Below are positions 10,792-21,913 of a DNA stretch of 64,000 bases, piece by piece. Both the position numbers and the translations under genes were made by a program. How positions within the stretch are numbered: position 1 is the first letter of the stretch; the number at the start of each line of letters is the position of its first letter. The notes under the pieces are model-generated. The model saw only the letters and a list, made by a program, of their open reading frames with translations, had not been told where the DNA came from and did no database searches. Origin of the DNA: Actinomycetota bacterium (GTDB taxonomy: Bacteria; Actinomycetota; Acidimicrobiia; Acidimicrobiales; JAJPHE01); assembly GCA_021325435.1 (NCBI GenBank), contig JAJPHE010000135.1:37337-101336 (forward strand), written 5' to 3'.

Positions 10792-13017
10792 TCAGCAGGC
10801 GTAGTCGCCGTCGTAGTTGCCGGCGCCGGTCTGGACCATCCAGACCGGCCCGCCGCTGAAGCCGTAGGTGCTCGTGCACCAGGCGGCGGGGTTGTTGGTC
10901 GATGTGCCGGTGGGATACCAGACCGGCACCTTGGGCTGGTAGCTGCCGGCGATGACCCCCCACTGGTAGCTGGTGGAGTAGATGCCGACGGTCATCCCCT
11001 GGCCGGCCAGGGCGGCGATGGCGCCCCCGATGACGGCGGCGTTGGCGGTGGTGTCGCCCGACCAGTAGTTGCCCGTCTCCACGTCCAGCCACCACGTGCC
11101 CGAGCTGAGGCGGGAGGAGGCCAGGGCGTCCATCGACTGGACGGCCGACGCCCACCCGTAGTTGTAGCTCTGGCACACGGTGTCGGAGGAGGCGCAGTTG
11201 CCGGCGGGTCCGCTCAGGCCGGCCGAGGCGCTGGCCCCGTTCGGGGAGTTGAGGTTGATGTAGACGGTGAGATCAGGGCCGGCCCACCCTGCCTCGGACG
11301 ACAGGCAGGGGTTGGTGGAGAAGGCGTGGCCGTCGTTGACCCCGACGACGGCGACGGTGTACGGCGAGCCCGGATAGGGCTGCGGGCACTGGGGCCAGGA
11401 GATGTCGTAGCCGGTCGAGCCCGACGGGTAGGGCTCGAGGCCGGCGGCCGGGTCGATGGTGACGCCGCTGCCGGTGCCGGGGCCGTAGGCCATGGCCCGT
11501 ACCGGGTCGGGCAATGAGGTGGCGCCGGCCGAGCCCCGGAAGGGGGCGTCGCCGAAGGTGAAGATGCCGCCGTCGTCGGCGACCAGCCAGTAGCCGCGCC
11601 CGTCGGCGCTGTCGGCCATGCCGGCGATGGGCCGGTTGAGCTTGATGGCGCCGGTCGACCCGTAGAACACGGCGTCGCCGAAGTCGAAGATGCCGCCGTC
11701 GGAGGCCACGAACCGGTAGCCGCCGCCTTTGGGCATGGCCGCCATCCCCACGATGGGCTGGTTGAGGCGGATGGCGCCGGTCGAGCCGAAGAAGGGGGCG
11801 TCGAACGAGAAGATGCCGCCGTCGGTGGCCACCTCCCAGTAGCCGCCGGTGGCGGGGTCGGAGGCCAGGCCGACCACCGGCTTGTTCAGTCTCACGCCGC
11901 CCATCGACCCGTGGAAGACGGCGTCACCGAAGGCGAAGATGCCCCCGTCCGAGGCGGCCATCAGGTAGCCCTTTCCGTCGGGCGTGGCGGTGATGCCGAC
12001 GACGGGGGCGGTGAGGTGCACGCCCCGCATCGAGCCGTAGTTGTGGGCGTCGCCGTAGGCGTAGACCGACCCGTCCGAGCCGGCCATCCAGTAGCCGCCG
12101 CCGTCGGGGGTGGAGGCCACCGCCACGATCGGGGCGGGGATGCTGGAGGCGGCGGCCGACCCGTACAGCGACACCCCGCCGTAGGCCAGCACCGCGCCCC
12201 GGGTGGTGACCATCCAGTAGCCCGGCGTCAGCGACCCCGGCGGCGGCTCCCCGGCGGCCGACCACTGGTCGTCGACCTGGCTCTGGGTCAGGGCGGAGGG
12301 GAAGGCGGCCACCTCGTCGATGCTTCCGGAGAAGAACGGCCACGCCGAGGTGAGCCCGGGCCACAGCCCGCTGGTCGTCTCCCCCGACACGCCGATCTGC
12401 CAGGAGGTCAGCCCCCCCAGCGACGGCCCTTTCGACACCGAGGCGGCGACCTGACCGTCGAGGTACAGGGTCGTGTTCGACGACCCGGCCGACAGCACGG
12501 CCTGGTGCCAGCCGCCGTCGTTGACGGCGGCGGCCGAGGTGGCGGTGTAGTCGCCGTTCTGGGCCAGCGATCCCCTGAGGTGGCCGTCGGTCCCCACCCA
12601 CAGGACGGGCTGGTAGCTCGACGGCGAGCAGCCGACGGCGCAGTCCTGGGCGCCGACGATCACCCCCGAGCCGGTCGTCTTGAACCAGGCCTCGACGCTG
12701 ACGCTGGCCGCCCCGGAGGACACCGGCGGCGGGATGGACACGTAGCCCGTCTTGCCGTCGAAGCCAGCCGCCGGGTCCGAGTCGGTGCGTAGCGCCCCGG
12801 GCACGCCGAGGGTGACGCCGCCGTGGTAGGTGCCCGGGCCGGTCTTGCCGCTCGAGTCCGCCGCGCTGGTGGCCCCGGGGGCCTCGTCCAGCCGGTAGTA
12901 GGCCGACGGGCCGCCGGCCAGCACGGCCTGGGCGTAGGCGCTGGTGGCCGCAGCCGAGGCGGGGGCCGCCGTGACCATCGGGGCCAGGCCGACCAGGCCG
13001 GCCAGCACGGCCACCAT
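10792..13017 (-). CDS. Exported LamG protein with six GYW/SDGGIF repeats and a lysozyme-like C-terminal domain
   Basis: 741 residues with signal peptide ending ASA at about 23. Residues 27-255 form a LamG/concanavalin-like sandwich (YYRLDE, VSVEAWFKTTG, SGSIDEVAAFP). Residues 265-513 are six repeats of about 42 residues built on GYW.vasDGGIF.FGDA.f.GS.G...LN.PIVGMA, a beta-propeller-like repeat often seen in Acidimicrobiia exported proteins. From about 537, YDISWPQCP, VYINLN, TWWLDVET and MTVGIYSTSYQW resemble the GH25/DUF1906-type barrel. It may bind and trim cell-wall or extracellular polymer. The ATG has no clear Shine-Dalgarno; upstream in-frame codons are Arg-rich (RRRGAP), so the true start may be an unusual codon about 20 residues earlier. 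It converges with the binding-protein gene, 10 bp apart. Confidence 0.7.
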   Translation of the reverse strand: MVAVLAGLVGLAPMVTAAPASAAATSAYAQAVLAGGPSAYYRLDEAPGATSAADSSGKTGPGTYHGGVTLGVPGALRTDSDPAAGFDGKTGYVSIPPPVSSGAASVSVEAWFKTTGSGVIVGAQDCAVGCSPSSYQPVLWVGTDGHLRGSLAQNGDYTATSAAAVNDGGWHQAVLSAGSSNTTLYLDGQVAASVSKGPSLGGLTSWQIGVSGETTSGLWPGLTSAWPFFSGSIDEVAAFPSALTQSQVDDQWSAAGEPPPGSLTPGYWMVTTRGAVLAYGGVSLYGSAAASSIPAPIVAVASTPDGGGYWMAGSDGSVYAYGDAHNYGSMRGVHLTAPVVGITATPDGKGYLMAASDGGIFAFGDAVFHGSMGGVRLNKPVVGLASDPATGGYWEVATDGGIFSFDAPFFGSTGAIRLNQPIVGMAAMPKGGGYRFVASDGGIFDFGDAVFYGSTGAIKLNRPIAGMADSADGRGYWLVADDGGIFTFGDAPFRGSAGATSLPDPVRAMAYGPGTGSGVTIDPAAGLEPYPSGSTGYDISWPQCPQPYPGSPYTVAVVGVNDGHAFSTNPCLSSEAGWAGPDLTVYINLNSPNGASASAGLSGPAGNCASSDTVCQSYNYGWASAVQSMDALASSRLSSGTWWLDVETGNYWSGDTTANAAVIGGAIAALAGQGMTVGIYSTSYQWGVIAGSYQPKVPVWYPTGTSTNNPAAWCTSTYGFSGGPVWMVQTGAGNYDGDYAC

Positions 13018-13181
13018 GGGCGCGCCGCGCCGGCGTCCGGACGCGGCCGGTGGCGTCCGATGGGATCTCTGGTCCCGCGACAGGGCACCGCCGTCAACGA
13101 TGGTTGAACTGATCGGTCGCCGGCCGCCGATCTTTAGCCATCCGATGGCCGCCGCCTACGGTGGCGCCGGTGGAGGGAGGG

Positions 13182-13535
13182 ATGCTCCGGACCAGGCTCC
13201 GGGCCGCTCTTTCGGCGGCCATGCGGGCCCGCGACGCCACCAGCGTGGCCGCCCTGCGGTCGTCCCTCGGGGCCATCGACAACGCCGAGGCGGTCGAGAG
13301 TGGCTCGGCGTCCCTCTCCGGGCGCCCGGCCGGGGTCATCGCCGGGGCCGTCAGCGGGCTGGGGGCCGGGGAGGTCGAGCGCCGCCAGCTCACGGAAGCC
13401 GAGATGGAGGCGGTGGTGGGCCGGGAGGTCGCCGAGCGATTGGAGGCCGCCGCCGAGTACGAAGGTCTGGGCCAGCCGGAGGCGGCCGCCCGGTTGCGGG
13501 CCGAGGCCGAGGTCCTCCGGGCCCAGCTGCCCTGA
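13182..13535 (+). CDS. GatB/YqeY-domain protein
   Basis: 117 residues. The opening LRTRLRAALSAAMRARD, then VAALRSSLGAIDNAEAV, the middle LTEAEMEAVVGREVAERLEAA and the end GQPEAAARLRAEAEVL match the YqeY/GatB-tail family, small alpha-helical proteins related to the tRNA-binding tail of the GatB amidotransferase subunit. Start ATG 13182 is preferred over upstream in-frame codons because GGAGG at 13172-13176 lies 5 nt before it; a possible -10 (TACGGT) is at 13157. It is divergent from the LamG gene and convergent with the next gene, 6 bp away. Function in actinobacteria is unclear. Confidence 0.75.
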   Translation: MLRTRLRAALSAAMRARDATSVAALRSSLGAIDNAEAVESGSASLSGRPAGVIAGAVSGLGAGEVERRQLTEAEMEAVVGREVAERLEAAAEYEGLGQPEAAARLRAEAEVLRAQLP

Positions 13536-13546
13536 CCGGGCTCAGG
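13531..13546. terminator. Short hairpin containing both convergent stop codons
   Basis: CCTGA (13531-13535), six bases, then TCAGG (13542-13546). The TGA of the YqeY gene and the TCA complement of the opposite gene's stop are inside the stem. No U-tract follows in either direction, so termination is only suggested. Confidence 0.3.
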
Positions 13547-13844
13547 CCACGGCGGCGTCGAGCTCGAGCAGCTCGGAGTGGCGCACCACGGCCTGGGCCA
13601 GCAGCTCGTCGAGGAACTCGAGGGCCACCGGAGGAAGCCCGCGGGCCAGCTCCCCGAGGGCCTCCGACAGCATCCGCGAGCAGGCGACGATGTCGCCGAG
13701 CAGGGCCCGGCGGGCCTCGTCGTGGCCCCAGGCGTCCCCCAGCTGGGCCGCCATCGACGAGAGGACCTGCATCCGCTCCAGCAGGGCGGTCGCCAGGTCC
13801 GACTGGCGGGATGCGCCCCCGGCGGCGGCGTTGCGGTGCTGCAC
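13542..13844 (-). CDS. Small uncharacterised helical protein
   Basis: 100 residues from a GTG start. I recognise no family. The sequence is largely alpha-helical (DLATALLERMQVLSSMAAQLG, then SRMLSEALGELARGLPPVALEF), with no Cys, signal peptide or membrane segment. Its reality is supported by a good promoter (TTGACC-17-TAACTT) about 80 bp upstream on the same strand and by tight convergence with the YqeY-like gene. A GGGAG lies about 10 nt before the GTG, longer than ideal. It may be a regulator or structural small protein; no function is proposed. Confidence 0.6.
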   Translation of the reverse strand: MQHRNAAAGGASRQSDLATALLERMQVLSSMAAQLGDAWGHDEARRALLGDIVACSRMLSEALGELARGLPPVALEFLDELLAQAVVRHSELLELDAAVA

Positions 13845-13922
13845 TCTCTGCTCTCCCTCAATCCTGCGCTGGTCGGGCGGTACCGGCCCGGTGCGCTTCC
13901 GCCGGTGTACTTCTTCGTCCGG

Positions 13923-13951
13923 AAGTTAGCCACCTCTAAAGGGTTGGTCAA
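13923..13951 (-). promoter_or_regulatory. Sigma-70-type promoter for the small helical protein gene
   Basis: On the minus strand TTGACC (complement of 13946-13951) is followed by exactly 17 bp and TAACTT (complement of 13923-13928). Transcription would begin near 13916, leaving a leader of about 70 nt before GTG 13844. The surrounding stretch is clearly more AT-rich than the genes. Confidence 0.6.
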
Positions 13952-14052
13952 TTATCTCCCCTTCGCCCGGTTTGCTCCGGCGGCGGGCCGCCGACGGGTG
14001 GGAGCGCGGTCGGGAGGTTGGCCGGCGGGACGGGGGGTTACAAGCATCTCCC

Positions 14053-14853
14053 GTGAGCTCGGAGGTGACCTCCGCCTTCCAGCGGACCGTCGACCAGGGC
14101 CACAGCCGCCTGACCCGGACGTGGCCCTCGCTGTTCGCCACCGGCGTGGTCGGCGGGGTGGACGTCAGCCTCGGGGTGCTGGCCCTGCTGGTCGTGGAGC
14201 GCGACACCCACAGCCCCCTCCTCGGCGCCCTGGCCTTCCCCATCGGGTTCATCGCCCTCACCCTGGCCAACAGCGAGCTGTTCACCGAGAACTTCCTGGT
14301 GCCGGTGGCGGCGGTGGCGGCCGGCAACGACTCCTTCCCCCGGTTGCTGCGCCTGTGGGCCGGCACCCTGGCCGCCAACCTGGTCGGGGCCTGGGTGGTC
14401 ATGGGGCTGGTGGTCACCGGCTTCCGGGCCCTGGGCCCGGTGGCGGTGAAGGTGGCGACCAAGGCGGCGACCCAGCCGCTCGACCTGCACACCCTGGCCA
14501 ACATGGTCATCGCCGGGGCCGTCATCACCCTCATGACGTGGATGGAGCGCAGCACCGAGTCGGTGATGGCCAAGCTGACGGCGGCGGCCATCGCCGCCTT
14601 CCTGCTGGCGGCCGGGCCCATGGACCACGCCATCGTGGTCTCGATCGAGATGTTCGCCGCCCTCCACGCCGGCGCCCCGTTCGGCTACTCGCATTGGCTC
14701 GGCTTTCTGGGCTGGTCCGTGCTCGGGAACATGCTCGGCGGCCTCGGGCTGGTGACCGTGCTGCGCATGGTGCAGGTGGGTAGTGACGTGCTGGCCGAGG
14801 AGCGGCGCCGGCCACCGGAGGAACCCCGGCGGGAGGAGGACACAACCGAATGA
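14053..14853 (+). CDS. Formate/nitrite transporter (FNT) family channel
   Basis: 266 residues with six hydrophobic segments. LTLANSELFTENFLVPV is the FNT signature in the YfdC-like branch; GNMLGGLGLVTVL near the end corresponds to the second conserved FNT half-helix. The family conducts small monovalent anions such as formate, nitrite or hydrosulfide across the inner membrane. The C-terminus is a charged cytoplasmic tail (EERRRPPEEPRREE). Start GTG 14053 is chosen because the family homology begins near it; the Shine-Dalgarno is weak and the exact start is uncertain. It lies 28 bp before the YetF-like gene and is probably cotranscribed with it. Confidence 0.8.
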   Translation: MSSEVTSAFQRTVDQGHSRLTRTWPSLFATGVVGGVDVSLGVLALLVVERDTHSPLLGALAFPIGFIALTLANSELFTENFLVPVAAVAAGNDSFPRLLRLWAGTLAANLVGAWVVMGLVVTGFRALGPVAVKVATKAATQPLDLHTLANMVIAGAVITLMTWMERSTESVMAKLTAAAIAAFLLAAGPMDHAIVVSIEMFAALHAGAPFGYSHWLGFLGWSVLGNMLGGLGLVTVLRMVQVGSDVLAEERRRPPEEPRREEDTTE

Positions 14854-14881
14854 GCGGAACGAGCGACGAGCGAGGTGGCCG

Positions 14882-15427
14882 ATGAGCTGGCTGGATGGTC
14901 ATGTCGGCGAGCTGGGTCAGGTGGCGGCCAGGGCCGGGCTGATCTACGCCACCGCCCTCCTGGGGCTGCGCTTCGCCCAGCGTCGGACGCTGGCCCAGTG
15001 GACGGCCATCGACTTCGCCGCCGCCGTGGCCATCGGGTCGATCATGGGCCGCACCGCCCTGGCCCACGACCAGTCGGTGCTGATGGGCGTGGTCGCCCTG
15101 GCCACCATCGTGGCCGCCCACTGGGTGATGAGCACCGCCCGCTTCAGTTCCGGCTTCGCCAAGCTGGTCGACCACCGGGTGCGCCTGCTGGTGGTGGACG
15201 GACGGCTCCGGCGCGACCAGATGCGGATCTGCGGCCTGACCGAGAACGACGTGCTGGCCCAGCTGCGCGAGAAGGGCTACTTCACCCTCGAGGGTCTGCG
15301 CTACGTCCTCTACGAGACCAAAGGCGGGCTCACGGTGGTGCCCGAGACGGCTGGGGGCCGGGCCGAGCTGATCGAGGTGGGGTTGCGCGACGCCACCGGA
15401 CACGACGAGCCCACTGTCCTGCGCTGA
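14882..15427 (+). CDS. DUF421 (YetF-like) membrane protein
   Basis: 181 residues. Three N-terminal membrane segments (LIYATALLGLRF, TAIDFAAAVAIGSIMGRTAL, LMGVVALATIVAAHWVM) are followed by a soluble DUF421 domain: KLVDHRVRLLVVDGRLRRDQ, LTENDVLAQLREKG and LEGLRYVLYETKGGLTVVPE. This is the standard YetF architecture; the biochemical role of the family is not established. ATG 14882 has GAGGTGG a few nucleotides upstream. It follows the FNT gene closely. Confidence 0.85.
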   Translation: MSWLDGHVGELGQVAARAGLIYATALLGLRFAQRRTLAQWTAIDFAAAVAIGSIMGRTALAHDQSVLMGVVALATIVAAHWVMSTARFSSGFAKLVDHRVRLLVVDGRLRRDQMRICGLTENDVLAQLREKGYFTLEGLRYVLYETKGGLTVVPETAGGRAELIEVGLRDATGHDEPTVLR

Positions 15428-15439
15428 GGCGGGGCTCAG
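15424..15439. terminator. Hairpin formed by the two convergent stop regions
   Basis: CTGAG (15424-15428), loop GCGGGG, CTCAG (15435-15439). The stem contains the TGA of the YetF-like gene and the complementary stop of the GerMN lipoprotein gene. It lacks a T-run and may be a weak bidirectional terminator or mRNA 3'-end stabiliser. Confidence 0.35.
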
Positions 15440-16350
15440 GCCGCCGACAGGTTCACCGGCGTGCGCACCACGTTGATCCGCGACCCGTCCTTGGCCGACA
15501 GCGAGTAGACCACGATGGCGCCCTGGCCGTCGCGATCGGTGGCGAAGGGCACCGACACCGAGAAGGTCCCCCGCGTGCCGGTCCCCGAGCTGGCCGTCAC
15601 CGCCTGGTCGGCCACCACCCGGCCCTGGTAGTCGACGATCTGCACGTGGAAGCGGCCCTCGTAGACGTTGGCCGTGCCCTGCACCCGGGCCGGGCTGGAG
15701 ACGCTGTCGAAGACGGCCGGTGACTCGACCATGATCGCCGGCTCGACGTCCTCGTAGTCGGCCCGGCCGACCGGGTGGTTCATGACGATGCCCTCCCCGC
15801 CGAAGACCGTGACCGGCTTGCCGTCCAGCTCGAAGCGGACCTGCTGCACGGTCGGGAACTGGGTGAGGGTGAACACCACCTGGGCCAGCCGGTCTCGCAT
15901 CGAGGTCGAGCCGCCCCCGCTCTGGTAGTCGGAGGACAGGTCGACGGTGGCCAGGCCGGCACTGACGTCGAGCCCCAGCAGCTTGGTGCCGGCGGGGATG
16001 CTGGTCGCCAGCCCGGCCTGGGCCTCGGCCTGGGTCGGCCCCGACAGCAGCGCCGTCACCGCCGCCGAGCCCACCTGCGGCGTGGGCCCCACCGTCCGGT
16101 GGGCGGCGGTGAGCTTCTCGGCGCTGATGAAGTAGACGCTGACCTGGGTCGGGCCCGAAGCTCCCGTCGTGGTCGACGAGGTGGCGGAGCCGGTCGAGGA
16201 CGTGGTCGAACCGGCCGAGGTCGAGGTCGAGGTGGCAGCCGAGGTGGTGGTCGTGCGCTGCGCGTCACGCGAGGCGCTGCTGCACCCGGCCAGCCCGAGG
16301 CCGGTCACGGCCACGGTGCTCAGGACCAGGAACCGCCTCCACCTGCTCAT
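15436..16350 (-). CDS. Lipoprotein with GerMN and Gmad2 domains
   Basis: 304 residues. Basic start MSRWRRFLVL, hydrophobic core and lipobox LAGC give a lipidated Cys23, followed by a Ser/Thr-rich linker of about 50 residues. The middle, VSVYFISAEKL with AAVTALLSGPTQAEAQAGL and LDVSAGLATVDLSSDYQ, is a GerMN domain. The end, IMVESPAVFDSVSSPARVQGTANVYEG with GTFSVSVPF, is a Gmad2 immunoglobulin-like domain. Such proteins are membrane-anchored extracytoplasmic factors whose spore-germination namesakes do not imply sporulation here; a cell-envelope role is likely. ATG 16350 has GAGGAGG 7 nt upstream. It is divergent from whiB. Confidence 0.85.
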   Translation of the reverse strand: MSRWRRFLVLSTVAVTGLGLAGCSSASRDAQRTTTTSAATSTSTSAGSTTSSTGSATSSTTTGASGPTQVSVYFISAEKLTAAHRTVGPTPQVGSAAVTALLSGPTQAEAQAGLATSIPAGTKLLGLDVSAGLATVDLSSDYQSGGGSTSMRDRLAQVVFTLTQFPTVQQVRFELDGKPVTVFGGEGIVMNHPVGRADYEDVEPAIMVESPAVFDSVSSPARVQGTANVYEGRFHVQIVDYQGRVVADQAVTASSGTGTRGTFSVSVPFATDRDGQGAIVVYSLSAKDGSRINVVRTPVNLSAA

Positions 16351-16463
16351 CGCCAGCCTCCTCGGCACCGGCAACCCGCCGGCCGGCATCCAAGGTAGGT
16401 GGGGGATGGGGCGCGGCTCAGGGCATTCCGGCCCTTTGTGCCATCGATGTCACACCCCCTCCC

Positions 16464-16469
16464 TAGGTT
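16464..16469 (+). promoter_or_regulatory. -10 element for leaderless whiB transcript
   Basis: TAGGTT followed by exactly 7 nt and the ATG of whiB. No Shine-Dalgarno is present, so transcription probably starts at or within a base of the ATG. This matches the actinobacterial leaderless pattern TANNNT-N6/7-ATG. Confidence 0.5.
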
Positions 16470-16476
16470 CGCCGTC

Positions 16477-16737
16477 ATGCAGAGGGATGCGTGGAAGCTC
16501 GCCCGCTGCCGCCACGGCGACGGGTCCCTGGTGGATCTGTTCTTCTCCGACCAGCCCGCCGACATCGCCCGGGCCAAGGCGATGTGCCGGGGCTGCCCCC
16601 TGGCCCGACCCTGCCTCGAGGGGGCGCTCGACCGCCAGGAGCCGTGGGGGGTGTGGGGCGGAGAGCTGGTCGTCGCCGGCCGGGTCCTGGCCGTCAAGCG
16701 GCCCCGGGGCCGGCCCCGGCTGCGCCCCGCCGTCTGA
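16477..16737 (+). CDS. WhiB-family iron-sulfur transcription factor
   Basis: 86 residues. Four cysteines at 11, 37, 40 and 46 (C-x25-C-x2-C-x5-C) match the [4Fe-4S] ligand pattern, and EPWGVWGGEL is the invariant beta-turn (G[VI]WGG) motif. The C-terminus KRPRGRPRLRP is an AT-hook-like DNA-binding end. WhiB proteins act with the housekeeping sigma factor to sense redox or NO and control genes. ATG 16477 is preferred because it is 7 nt after a TAGGTT box; in-frame ATGs upstream have no ribosome site. The stop codon lies in the first unit of a 14-bp tandem repeat. Confidence 0.88.
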   Translation: MQRDAWKLARCRHGDGSLVDLFFSDQPADIARAKAMCRGCPLARPCLEGALDRQEPWGVWGGELVVAGRVLAVKRPRGRPRLRPAV

Positions 16738-16768
16738 GCCCGGCCGTCTGAGCCCCGCCGTCTGAGCC
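16727..16768. repeat. Three 14-bp tandem repeats at the end of whiB
   Basis: The unit CSGCCGTCTGAGCC is present at 16727-16740, 16741-16754 and 16755-16768; the copies differ only at the second base (C/G/C). The first copy contains the last whiB codons and its TGA (GTC TGA). Each copy therefore repeats the sequence around the stop codon. Confidence 0.9.
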
Positions 16769-16786
16769 CGGCCGACCCCGCCGGTC

Positions 16787-16792
16787 TAGGGT
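16787..16792 (+). promoter_or_regulatory. Candidate -10 (TAGGGT) of alcohol dehydrogenase gene
   Basis: TAGGGT lies 27 nt before ATG 16820. A short leader with GGAGG between them serves as ribosome site. It resembles the TAGGAT/TAGGTT/TAGGGT boxes elsewhere in the window. Confidence 0.4.
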
Positions 16793-16819
16793 CGCCGGCC
16801 GACGACTCGGAGGACGCGG

Positions 16820-17830
16820 ATGAAGCGGGCGGTCTGGACCGAAGGCGGGCTGGAGGTGGCCGAGGGCGAGCCGCCCCCGCTGCCCGAGGGGTGGGTGCGG
16901 GTCCAGGTGGCGGCCTGCGGCATCTGCGGGTCGGACCTGCACATCTGGCACGGCGGGGTCGACCAGCCCCTGGCCACCCGGCCGGTGGGGACCACGCCGG
17001 GCCACGAGGTGGCCGGCACTGTCGTCGAGGCGACCCAGGCCGGCCTGCCCGAGGCGGTGTTCGCGGTGAACCCCAACGTCACCTGCGGCCGCTGCGACTA
17101 CTGCGTGACCGGACGGCCCAACCTGTGCCGGCGGGGCGGGTTCGGCATCGGCCTCGGCCGCCCCGGCGGGCTGGCCGAGTACGTGGACGCCCCGGTGGCC
17201 AACCTGTTCCCGGTGGCCGACACCGTCAGCCCGGTGGCCGCCTCGCTGACCGAGCCGCTCGCCGTGGCCCTGCGGGGGGTGAGCCTGGCCCGGCTGGCCC
17301 AGGACAGCGCCGTCCTCGTCCTCGGCGGGGGCACCATCGGCCTCTTGGCCGCCCTCCTCGCCCGCGACCGGGCGTCGACCGTCGCCGTCACCACCCGCCA
17401 CGCCCACCAGCGCCAGCTGGCCTCGTCGATCGGGGCGACCCCCATCGATCCGGACGAGGCGGTGGCGTGGGGACGCGAGCACCGGCCCGACGTGGTCATC
17501 GAGACGGTCGGCGGCCAGGCCGACACCGTGGGGGTGGCGGTGCGGGCCTGCGCCCGGGGCGGGCGCATCGTGGTGCTCGGGGTGTTCGGCACCGTGCCGG
17601 TCGACATGGGCCAGGTGATGTTCAAAGAGCTCGAGCTGATCGGCTCGTTCTGCTACGGCACCGGCCGCCGGGGCCAGGAGTTCGCCGCCGCCGCCAACCT
17701 GCTGCCCCGCTACGCCGCCGAGCTCGACGGCCTGCAGACCCACCGGTTCGCCCTCGACGACGTCGAGTCGGCCTTCTCCGCCGCGGCCGACAAGGGGACG
17801 GGGTCGGTGAAGGTGACCGTCGTCCCCTAA
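16820..17830 (+). CDS. Zinc-dependent medium-chain alcohol dehydrogenase
   Basis: 336 residues of the MDR superfamily. The catalytic zinc ligands are visible as CGICGSDLH (Cys36) and PGHE (His62, Glu63). The structural zinc site is complete: Cys89, Cys92, Cys95 and Cys103 in TCGRCDYCVTGRPNLC. The nucleotide fold has GGGTIG at about 169-174. The group contains threonine dehydrogenase, sorbitol dehydrogenase and related polyol or alcohol dehydrogenases; the substrate cannot be set from sequence alone. GGAGG lies 8 nt before the ATG. The gene converges with the stalked membrane protein gene; their stop codons are 4 bp apart around a CCCC-TAA-GGGG hairpin. Confidence 0.85.
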   Translation: MKRAVWTEGGLEVAEGEPPPLPEGWVRVQVAACGICGSDLHIWHGGVDQPLATRPVGTTPGHEVAGTVVEATQAGLPEAVFAVNPNVTCGRCDYCVTGRPNLCRRGGFGIGLGRPGGLAEYVDAPVANLFPVADTVSPVAASLTEPLAVALRGVSLARLAQDSAVLVLGGGTIGLLAALLARDRASTVAVTTRHAHQRQLASSIGATPIDPDEAVAWGREHRPDVVIETVGGQADTVGVAVRACARGGRIVVLGVFGTVPVDMGQVMFKELELIGSFCYGTGRRGQEFAAAANLLPRYAAELDGLQTHRFALDDVESAFSAAADKGTGSVKVTVVP

Positions 17831-17834
17831 GGGG
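17824..17834. terminator. CCCC-TAA-GGGG mini-hairpin at convergent gene ends
   Basis: CCCC (17824-17827), the TAA stop of the dehydrogenase as the loop, and GGGG (17831-17834). It is directly followed by the stop of the opposite gene. The stem is short and has no U-tract. Confidence 0.25.
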
Positions 17835-18883
17835 TCAGCGCAGCGGCGGCGGCTCGCCCGGCCGGGCCGGAGCGACCGCCTGCTCGGGGTCGACGAAGGA
17901 AGGATCGTCGTAGAGGGTGAGCCGACGCCGCCGGGTGGCGGACAGGGTCACCGGGAACAGGGCGCTGCCGGGCACGAAGGTCTCGTAGAGCAGGACGAGA
18001 AGGGCGACGTCGAGGATGGCCCGCTCGGCCCGGCTGAGGTGGTGGATCACGCTGGTGTTCTGGGGGGCGAAGTTGCCGCCGCTCGGGAACGACGCTGTCC
18101 CCCGGGGGGCGGGCGCCGCCGACGGCGCCGACAGGCTCGGGGTCGACGGGGCCGGCAGGGCCGGGGCCGACTCCGCCGGCGCGCTCAACGAGAACGGGCT
18201 CGACTGCTGCTGCAGGGCGTTCTCGAAGGCGGTGGTGGGGGTGGCGACCGGGGCGGACTCCGGTGCCGGTGCCGGCGCTGGAGGCGGGGTGGTGACGGCC
18301 AGGGCGCTCGGGTCGATCCGTTCGAAGGTCACGTCCACGGTGGAGGACGGGGCGTTGACCGACGACGGCAGGGCGACCCCGGACCCGCCGCCCAGGCTCT
18401 GGGGGATGAGCACCACGCTCACCAGCCCCGACTGGGAGGCCAGCGGCCCGAGGTCGAAGCTGAGCTTCTTGCCGTCGGGGCTGGGCTTGCCGGCCGCCTG
18501 GGCCCCCGAGCAGTTGGGCTGGGGGCGCTGGGCCCACGGGCCGCCGGCGGCCGGCTGCCACGGGGATCCGGCCGGGCAGGCGATCACCGCCGGGTTGGCG
18601 GATTGGGTCTGGTGGATGGTGAGGGTGAGGACCGGGGACGACTCGCCCGGCTGCAGCTGGAACTGGACGGCCGACTCGGCCTGGGTGCCGCTCGGGTCCC
18701 CGGCCACCCAGAGACCGCCGTCGGGCACGTCCTGTTTCGGGGTGAGGCCGTTGGACTGCCCCGACCACCACCAGCCCGTGGCCAGCCCGGTGGCCGCCCG
18801 GGCGCTGCCCGCCACCACCAGGTAGGCGCCGATCACCGTCGCCCCGGCCAGGCAGGCGAGCCGCCGGGCTGGCCCCCGCCGGC

Positions 18884-18887
<4 letters not shown>
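17835..18887 (-). CDS. Stalked membrane protein coupled to the second Liv-type operon
   Basis: 350 residues of no recognised family. A signal peptide (RRLACLAGATVIGAYLVVAGSARA, split here by its basic start) is followed by an extracytoplasmic domain of about 160 residues with two Cys (104 and 126) and beta-rich segments such as VQFQLQPGESSPVLTL. Residues about 200-275 are an Ala/Pro/Ser stalk. A single membrane helix at about 289-308 (LDVALLVLLYETFVPG) and a charged cytoplasmic tail end it. Its GTG start overlaps the stop of the MFS-LivF-LivG gene (GTGA), so it is translated with that transporter. It may be an accessory binding or wall-anchoring subunit; that is inference from coupling only. 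Confidence 0.7.
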
Positions 18888-21909
<3,022 letters not shown>

Positions 21910-21913
<4 letters not shown>

